Source of the DNA: Vibrio ouci
GTDB taxonomy: Bacteria; Pseudomonadota; Gammaproteobacteria; Enterobacterales; Vibrionaceae
Length of the DNA: 64,000 nt
NCBI RefSeq assembly: GCF_004551525.1
Contig: NZ_SATR01000015.1
Coordinates: forward strand, 54,841 to 118,840
Direction of reading: 5' to 3'
The position numbers and the translations under genes are program-made. The notes beneath the pieces were generated by a model. The model was not told the DNA's origin. It searched no databases and worked only from the letters and a program-made list of their open reading frames with translations. Of this stretch, positions 58,814-64,000 are shown piece by piece (positions within the stretch are counted from its first letter, which is position 1; each line of letters starts with the position of its first letter).

Positions 58814-60124
58814 ATGTCAGTCTATTACACGCTTTGCTTTCTATCTGCAGCGGCAATGTTGATTGCGTTTGTAAACAGTAAGATAGGTAAGATGCAAACC
58901 ACCATTGCAATTACCGCTGGGTCGATGATGCTTTCCCTACTGATTCTAATTGCAGGCCAGAATGATTGGTTTCAATTAACAGAGATAGCTTCCAACACAG
59001 TTGCAAGCATCAATTTCGAAGACTTTTTGCTCAAAGGTATTTTAGGCTTCTTACTATTTGCCGGTGGTTTAGGCATTAAACTGCCAAACTTAAAAGATCA
59101 AAAATGGGAAATCACTGTTTTGGCATTAGCTGCGACGCTGTTTTCTACATTCTTTATTGGCTTCGTGCTCTACGGGTTCTGCCAACTTATCGGCATCCAA
59201 TTTGACTTAGTTTACTGCTTGCTGTTTGGTGCGCTTATTTCACCAACTGACCCAATTGCAGTTCTCGCCATTGTTAAAAAGCTCGATGCACCTAAACGCA
59301 TCTCTACCCAGATTGAAGGCGAGTCGTTATTCAATGATGGCTTTGGCTTAGTTATTTTCGTCACTCTGTTCACTATCGCATTTGGCACCGAGGCTCCAAC
59401 AATGGGTAGTGTTACCATGCTGTTCGCCCAAGAAGCCCTTGGTGGTATCGCCTATGGCTTTGTATTAGGTCTTGTATTCCACTATTTAATCAGTGCCACC
59501 GATGACCATTCCATGGAGCTACTACTGACGATTGGTATTCCTACAGCAGGTTATGCATTTGCAGAAGTGTTACACGTATCGGGACCGCTAGCTATGGTGG
59601 TATCAGGCATCATGATCGGTAACTGGACTCGCTTCATAGGTTTCTCTAAAGAGAGTGAAGACCACCTCGATCACTTCTGGGAGCTCGTTGATGAATTCCT
59701 TAATGGCGTATTATTCCTGCTAATCGGTATGTCGATGCTATTGTTCGAATTCCACAAAGAAGACTGGATTTTGATGGCATTCTCTATTCCACTAGCACTC
59801 GCATCCCGCTATCTCAGCGTATTCTTATCCTACATAGGATTTAAGCGCTACCGCAAATATAACCCCTGGTCAGTTAATATCTTAACTTGGGGTGGACTGC
59901 GTGGCGGTCTTGCATTAGCAATGGCGCTCTCAATTCCATCAGGTATTTGGGTCATTCAGGATAAGCTCATCGACGTAAAAGAGATCATCTTGGTTATGAC
60001 TTACTCCGTGGTCGTGTTCTCCATCCTCGTTCAAGGCTCAACCATTACCCCAATGATCGAAAAAGCCAAGTTAGCACAAAAAGAGATGGACTCAGAAAAT
60101 AGCACTGCTGAGCAAGAGTCATAA
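58814..60124 (+). CDS. CPA1-family Na+(K+)/H+ antiporter, NhaP type
   Basis: A 436-residue inner-membrane monovalent cation/proton antiporter with about twelve transmembrane helices. Family blocks: LLFGALISPTDPIAVLAIVK, EGESLFNDGFGLVIFVTLFT and WGGLRGGLALAMALSIP near the end; the Asp of the FNDG motif is expected in ion binding. I chose the ATG giving MSVYYTLCF, preceded by TAAGAG; a start 21 codons earlier would add a basic non-membrane segment. Vibrios usually carry several NhaP paralogues and ion preference cannot be judged here. It is divergent from metH. Confidence 0.9.
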   Translation: MSVYYTLCFLSAAAMLIAFVNSKIGKMQTTIAITAGSMMLSLLILIAGQNDWFQLTEIASNTVASINFEDFLLKGILGFLLFAGGLGIKLPNLKDQKWEITVLALAATLFSTFFIGFVLYGFCQLIGIQFDLVYCLLFGALISPTDPIAVLAIVKKLDAPKRISTQIEGESLFNDGFGLVIFVTLFTIAFGTEAPTMGSVTMLFAQEALGGIAYGFVLGLVFHYLISATDDHSMELLLTIGIPTAGYAFAEVLHVSGPLAMVVSGIMIGNWTRFIGFSKESEDHLDHFWELVDEFLNGVLFLLIGMSMLLFEFHKEDWILMAFSIPLALASRYLSVFLSYIGFKRYRKYNPWSVNILTWGGLRGGLALAMALSIPSGIWVIQDKLIDVKEIILVMTYSVVVFSILVQGSTITPMIEKAKLAQKEMDSENSTAEQES

Positions 60125-60139
60125 CTCTCAATACAATGT

Positions 60140-60170
60140 AAAAAGGTAGCCTAAGTGGGCTACCTTTTTT
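60140..60170. terminator. Terminator between the NhaP-type gene and the DedA gene
   Basis: AAAAAGGTAGCC/GGCTACCTTTTT stem with 6-nt loop and T-run. It lies between convergent genes. Confidence 0.92.
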
Positions 60171-60205
60171 ATATCGTAATAACACTAAAACCGCTTAGTT
60201 TGTCA

Positions 60206-60889
60206 TTACTTTTGTACTACTTCGACTTTAGCTACTTGCTTTGTATTCGCCTTTCTCACTTTCAGGATAACAAAGCTGATTATCGCTAGGCATAGGGTGA
60301 TAACAGGCGCCGCCATAAGCCCTGCGGTAATATATTTGCTCATGGTTTCAGGTAATAAAGGCAGTAGCATGCCAAACGAACATAGCAACAATGTCCATAG
60401 AATCGCACTTAGCCAAGAAAAGTAATGGAACTTATTCACTTTGCTCGCGCGCATCCCCATCATCAGAGGCAGCAGCGAACGAACAACAGGAATAAAACGC
60501 GCGCTAAAGAGGGCCACTAAGCCATGCCTCCCAAGAAGAGTATCCACTTGTGCCATTCGATTTGCTGGAACGGCTTTTACCCAGCCTTGAACTCTAGGTA
60601 GGCGATTCAACCACGTTCCTTGCAAATAGCTGGCCCAACTACCTAGGGCTGCACATACACAGATCAGGAGTAATATGGCGATAGGGTCAAGTATTCCAAC
60701 CGCAGCCAATGTACCGGATAGAACAACAACACTATCACAAGGGAATGGAGCAGCAGGTATAAAGCCACTTTCGAGGAATATCAGTACAGCAACAATGCTA
60801 TAGATTAGCGCTGCACTTCCGGGGCTCTGTAAAATCGAAAAATCTTGGTTCCATAAAGCGAAAAGCACCGAGAGCATAGAGTCCAACAT
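60206..60889 (-). CDS. DedA-family membrane protein
   Basis: A 227-residue inner-membrane protein. The DedA/VTT core is visible: LIFLESGFIPAAPFPCDSVV, CVCAALGSWASYLQGTWLN, and the re-entrant motif FSARFIPVVRSLLPLMMGMR. About five hydrophobic segments. Family members are thought to act as proton-dependent lipid (undecaprenyl phosphate or phosphatidylethanolamine) flippases needed for envelope integrity. Which lipid is handled here is unknown. It lies alone between convergent terminators and the cyclase operon. Confidence 0.88.
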   Translation of the reverse strand: MLDSMLSVLFALWNQDFSILQSPGSAALIYSIVAVLIFLESGFIPAAPFPCDSVVVLSGTLAAVGILDPIAILLLICVCAALGSWASYLQGTWLNRLPRVQGWVKAVPANRMAQVDTLLGRHGLVALFSARFIPVVRSLLPLMMGMRASKVNKFHYFSWLSAILWTLLLCSFGMLLPLLPETMSKYITAGLMAAPVITLCLAIISFVILKVRKANTKQVAKVEVVQK

Positions 60890-61047
60890 ACGCCTATCCT
60901 TATCATCTTGGTCGTCAGCATGCCCTTGTTGTAGCTTCGTTGATTAGGAACTACAAATTCAATACGCTATCGTCAAGATTGATAAAAATGAAATGCTCTC
61001 AATGAACTGAAAGATAAAAGTATTCTCTACGTCTACTAGCGCCCTAC

Positions 61048-62472
61048 TTACTTGCGAACAATGCAATTTCGACCTTGATGTTTGGCCTCGTAAAGATAAC
61101 TGTCAACACGAGCCAACACTTCATCAAAAGGGACTGAGAGTTGAGTATAGGGTAAAGTCGTCATTCCTAAACTAACGGTGATTTTTAACGCCTGAATATC
61201 ATAGTAGATTTCCATCGCTTCCACTTCTTGGCGTAAACGTTCAGCGATTTCGAAGCCTAATGTACTATCAGTATTAGGCAGGACCAAGCCAAACTCTTCT
61301 CCACCTAGGCGTCCAACTACATCCATATTTCGGGTTGATTGCTGGATATGCTTCACTAGTGCAATGAGGACTTCATCACCTGCCGCATGTCCATACTGAT
61401 CATTGACCTGCTTAAAGTGATCGATATCGAGCAAAATAACCGTAAGAGGTGCTCTCCACCTTGCGCAAGTACTTATCGCACGCTCTGTTTGTTCGTAAAA
61501 ACTGCGACGATTAAACGCGCCTGTCAGAGCATCAGTTGCAGCTAACTCGCGAAGTTTATGCTCTAAGTTTTTACGTTCTTCAATATCTGTAATCGACATA
61601 ATAACTAAGGGCTGATCATCAAAAGATAGTAGACTAAATGCGAATTCTACCTGCCTGAATCGCCCGTCAGGAAGTAACAACATCAAATCACATGACGCTG
61701 TTGCACTGCCCTCGATTTGTGTCGTAGTTTGGCATAGCCGAGATCTAAATAATTCATGACTCTGGGAAGCAATGAACTCACTCGGATGACGATTGACAAC
61801 TTCAGACTTGGAACGATTCAGCAACTGACAGCTAAACTCGTTAACCATAATAATATTGAGTTGAGGATTACAGATGATGATCCCAATAGGCGCTGCATTG
61901 ACTAGCCCTTGTAACTGCTTGGCAGTGCGCTTTGAATTTTCTAACCGCTGAGATTGCAGCTCTTCTAGTTTTTTACGTAGGTATATATCCCTAAAAACCA
62001 ACAACCAGCTATTGGTGGTGATGTTCGTCAAACGAACACGCATAATATAATCTGTTCCTGAACAATTGATGTTGAGATCAGCGCTTTTATTGCCACTATG
62101 CTGGTAGTCATTGATAAATGACTGCAATTCTGGGGAATTTCGTACGATCTCCAACTCAAATATCTTTGAGAAGTTTGATGCTGAAGTCAGCAGTGGTGGC
62201 TCAAAGTTGCCACTTCTAATATCTTTGACATTACCTTGTGTATCAACCCATAAACTCATATCCGGCAATGAGTCTAGAATAAGATTGAGCGTTTGATTTC
62301 TCTGAGTTAACTCATTACAACTTATATCTAACGAGCGTTCTGTTATCATCAGTTGTTCATCAAAGTTCTGGTAACCTTCATTAACTAACTCAATGAGCTT
62401 TTCGAATTCTGGGTTATTGGGAATTCCTTCCGGATATATTCGCCTTAACTGTCTTTGAAGTAACCTATGCAT
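61048..62472 (-). CDS. PAS-GGDEF diguanylate cyclase
   Basis: A 474-residue cytoplasmic enzyme predicted to make cyclic di-GMP. No membrane segments. An N-terminal helical region (about 1-60) precedes one or two PAS-like domains (about 60-175 and 185-305; NAAPIGIIICNPQLNIIMVN, IMSITDIEERKNLEHKL). The GGDEF domain (about 315-474) has DALTGAFNRRSFYEQTE, ILLDIDHFKQVNDQYGHAAG and the active site GRLGGEEFGLVL. Its ATG lies 1 bp after the FIST gene stop, with its ribosome binding site GGAAAAG inside the FIST gene, so the two are cotranslated. Confidence 0.92.
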   Translation of the reverse strand: MHRLLQRQLRRIYPEGIPNNPEFEKLIELVNEGYQNFDEQLMITERSLDISCNELTQRNQTLNLILDSLPDMSLWVDTQGNVKDIRSGNFEPPLLTSASNFSKIFELEIVRNSPELQSFINDYQHSGNKSADLNINCSGTDYIMRVRLTNITTNSWLLVFRDIYLRKKLEELQSQRLENSKRTAKQLQGLVNAAPIGIIICNPQLNIIMVNEFSCQLLNRSKSEVVNRHPSEFIASQSHELFRSRLCQTTTQIEGSATASCDLMLLLPDGRFRQVEFAFSLLSFDDQPLVIMSITDIEERKNLEHKLRELAATDALTGAFNRRSFYEQTERAISTCARWRAPLTVILLDIDHFKQVNDQYGHAAGDEVLIALVKHIQQSTRNMDVVGRLGGEEFGLVLPNTDSTLGFEIAERLRQEVEAMEIYYDIQALKITVSLGMTTLPYTQLSVPFDEVLARVDSYLYEAKHQGRNCIVRK

Positions 62473-62473
62473 A

Positions 62474-63601
62474 CTACTTTTCCGAGAATGCAGTGATAGT
62501 CATGGTCTGATTATGCAATTCCGAATTATGACGATTATCTAAAGGCGCAATTTCTCCATAAGAGTAGAAGCCACATAGTATGGTCTCATCTCCTAACTCC
62601 TCGCGCACCGCGTCTACTTCATCATCGGCTAGTTGCTTCAACAACAATTTACGTCCGACGCAACTAATCAGAATAGCGACTTGAGGTGATTTCTCGATAT
62701 AGTCACGACAAACTTTTGCCGCCTCTTGAGCACCATCAATCAGGGAGTTTACGTTAGCTCGCATCAATTTGGCTGAAACACCTGGAGGAATATTACCGGC
62801 AAAAGTGATTGTTCCTAATTCGTCATCCGTTGCTAGTAAAGTTCTCACCAACTTAGTCCCTTTTTCTGGGTCTGATATCTCAAGAGGAAACCTTAATCCA
62901 CTAGAAGGAAGCTCCTTGGTAAGCTCGCCCAAATAACTGTGATAAATTTCTAACGCGTTCTGATCATCCAGCTCATAGAGTACATTACCTTCAGAACGAG
63001 TAACTTTACGCTCGACACCGAAGGCGCACCATCCGCCTCTAGAGCCATAACTCACCTGTAGCGCATCACCATATAAACCAATGGCAACCACCAAACCCGA
63101 CGCCTGCATGTTCTCGGTATATACTTTAGTCTCCATAAAATTAACGCAATCACCCGCTAACCCACCCGTCACTTTAACGTGTTGAGGCAATACACTTCGA
63201 AGACCTTCGACAAGGTAAGTACCATCTACCTGAAGTCCATCACTTAGCACAAAAACGTGTTTAAGATCAGGCTGTAGTAAGTCTGTTGCCAGACCACTAC
63301 CTAGCGCTTTGCAAGCACCTTGGTAATCAGACAAATAACGCACTGATTTACGGATAGCGGTTTTTTCGAACTGAATAAAGGTGATGACCAAAGCATCATT
63401 TAAAACGCCTTCATTAGAGATTTCACCCGCTGTTGAACACCCAATAATATGTGATTTAGAAAAGTAATTTTTTAAAGTTTGAGATGCGTCTTTAGTTAAT
63501 GACCCATAGATCATGAGTAAAGTATTAGAGCTATCCGATATCGAAATTGACGAGAGATCTAATGGTTGTTCACAATCCCAAACTAACTGCTCTGTATTCA
63601 T
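62474..63601 (-). CDS. FIST-domain sensory protein (NosP-like candidate)
   Basis: A 375-residue cytoplasmic protein with an N-terminal FIST domain (about 25-215; IIGCSTAGEISNEGVL, VFVLSDGLQVDGTYLVEGL, KVTGGLAGDCVNF) and a FIST_C domain (about 220-365; ILISCVGRKLLLKQLADDEV, LCGFYSYGEIAPLDNR, TMTITAF). FIST proteins are ligand-sensing partners of signalling enzymes. Some (NosP) bind heme and nitric oxide and control c-di-GMP enzymes. The operon with a GGDEF protein suggests the same logic; heme binding is not shown by the sequence. ATG follows GGGAGG. Confidence 0.88.
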   Translation of the reverse strand: MNTEQLVWDCEQPLDLSSISISDSSNTLLMIYGSLTKDASQTLKNYFSKSHIIGCSTAGEISNEGVLNDALVITFIQFEKTAIRKSVRYLSDYQGACKALGSGLATDLLQPDLKHVFVLSDGLQVDGTYLVEGLRSVLPQHVKVTGGLAGDCVNFMETKVYTENMQASGLVVAIGLYGDALQVSYGSRGGWCAFGVERKVTRSEGNVLYELDDQNALEIYHSYLGELTKELPSSGLRFPLEISDPEKGTKLVRTLLATDDELGTITFAGNIPPGVSAKLMRANVNSLIDGAQEAAKVCRDYIEKSPQVAILISCVGRKLLLKQLADDEVDAVREELGDETILCGFYSYGEIAPLDNRHNSELHNQTMTITAFSEK

Positions 63602-63692
63602 ATTAGCCTCCCTCTCATAAACTAAAGTTAGTTGTTTTTGCCTAACTTGCCACTCTAGTTTATGAGGTTGAGATTATTTAGATATAAACGAA

Positions 63693-63718
63693 AAGCCCGT
63701 TGCGTTAGCAACGGGCTT
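63693..63718 (-). terminator. rRNA operon terminator 3 (most distal)
   Basis: AAGCCCGTTGC/GCAACGGGCTT stem with GTTA loop; minus-strand tail TTCGTTT. Downstream of tRNA-Asp. Confidence 0.8.
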
Positions 63719-63729
63719 CTATAACGGCG

Positions 63730-63755
63730 AAAGCCTAGTCGTAAGACTAGGCTTT
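63730..63755 (-). terminator. rRNA operon terminator 2
   Basis: AAAGCCTAGTC/GACTAGGCTTT stem with GTAA loop; short T tail. It could also act on the plus strand. Confidence 0.7.
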
Positions 63756-63819
63756 CTAAATGAACGACGGGTAGATAGGGCTTGCAGATAGTAGTGCACA
63801 CAAATTCCACAGATACGAA

Positions 63820-63846
63820 AAAGCCCCAGCATTTCTGCTAGGGCTT
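63820..63846 (-). terminator. rRNA operon terminator 1
   Basis: AAAGCCC.AGCA/TGCT.GGGCTTT stem with one mismatch, 12 bp after the tRNA-Asp end; minus-strand tail rich in T. Confidence 0.85.
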
Positions 63847-63858
63847 TGTCTAAATAAG

Positions 63859-63935
63859 TGGCGGAGCGGACGGGACTCGAACCCGCGACCCCCGGCGTGA
63901 CAGGCCGGTATTCTAACCAACTGAACTACCGCTCC
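63859..63935 (-). tRNA. tRNA-Asp (GTC)
   Basis: 77 nt with encoded CCA; anticodon GTC in CCTGTCACG; acceptor stem GGAGCGG/CCGCTCC. 30 bp after the 5S rRNA, so it is the distal tRNA of an rRNA operon transcribed leftwards. Confidence 0.97.
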
Positions 63936-63965
63936 GCACTGGTTAGACCTAAAGTCTAAATTTAA

Positions 63966-64000
63966 AGCCTGGCGATGTCCTACTCTCACATGGGGAAACC
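63966..64000 (-). rRNA. rrf: 5S rRNA, 3' end only (runs off window)
   Basis: The minus strand reads CCATGTGAGAGTAGGACATC then GCCAGGC, the conserved 3' end of gammaproteobacterial 5S rRNA. The rest of the rRNA operon lies beyond the right edge. The exact 3' end is uncertain by one or two bases. Confidence 0.93.

Noticed and set aside
63756..63989. 77-codon frame over tRNA-Asp and the 5S rRNA end
   Set aside because: Overlaps structural RNA genes; the peptide is translated tRNA sequence.

Overview
The window is chromosomal DNA of a Vibrio or a very close relative. The evidence is gene content and order (yggE-argP-argO, mscS-fbaA-pgk-epd-tktA-metK, sprT-endA-rsmE-gshB-yqgE-yqgF, pilU-pilT facing yggS-proC-yggT-yggU-rdgB-hemW, trmB facing mutY-yggX-mltC, mlaFEDCB-ibaG-murA facing yrbG-kdsD-kdsC-lptCAB-rpoN-hpf-ptsN-rapZ-ptsO-mgtE), dense tRNA arrays, and proteins that match gammaproteobacterial families along their full length. 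No prophage, integron, CRISPR array or intact insertion sequence is visible. Nearly everything is core chromosome.

Layout: 1-289, 5' part of a chemotaxis receptor (cut by the window edge). 0.8-6.2 kb, glmS with a DeoR-type regulator, pykF with a structured upstream region, and a GntR regulator. 6.2-18 kb, YggE-like protein, ArgP/ArgO, a YbaK-like deacylase, MscS, then the central-carbon block fbaA, pgk, epd, tktA and metK. 18-23.3 kb, a DUF2189 membrane protein, SprT, endonuclease I, RsmE, GshB, YqgE, YqgF. 23.3-35.3 kb, the pilU/pilT retraction motors, a run of housekeeping genes, glsB, trmB, mutY, yggX and mltC. Three ~103-bp palindromic repeats lie at 23.4 and 30.7 kb. 35.4-38.5 kb, two related tRNA arrays (Phe-Thr-Phe-Asn and Phe-Thr-Asn-Thr-Asn) flank a Cache-domain chemotaxis receptor. 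38.6-40 kb, a two-gene module: a small soluble receptor-tip-like helical protein overlapping an ODP-type diiron metallo-beta-lactamase-fold protein. 40-54.9 kb, the envelope block (acyltransferase, murA, Mla lipid transport, KDO synthesis, Lpt export), rpoN and the nitrogen PTS. 55-60 kb, metH and a CPA1 antiporter. 60-63.6 kb, a DedA protein and a FIST-sensor/diguanylate-cyclase operon. 63.7-64 kb, the distal end of an rRNA operon on the minus strand (5S end, tRNA-Asp, stacked terminators).

Working together: glmS, murA, mlaFEDCB, kdsCD and lptABC supply and maintain peptidoglycan and the outer membrane. pykF, fbaA, pgk, epd and tktA form central carbon flow. metK and metH are both preceded by MetJ boxes. 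PurR-like palindromes lie before fbaA and between tktA and metK.

Best candidates for something little described: the receptor-tip/ODP gene pair at 38637-39978; a perfect 14-bp hairpin inside the start of ptsN, which lacks a visible ribosome binding site; tandem related stem-loops upstream of pykF; the FIST-GGDEF operon; and a tRNA-Phe copy with two compensated acceptor-stem changes. All were read by eye; no search or folding program was run.
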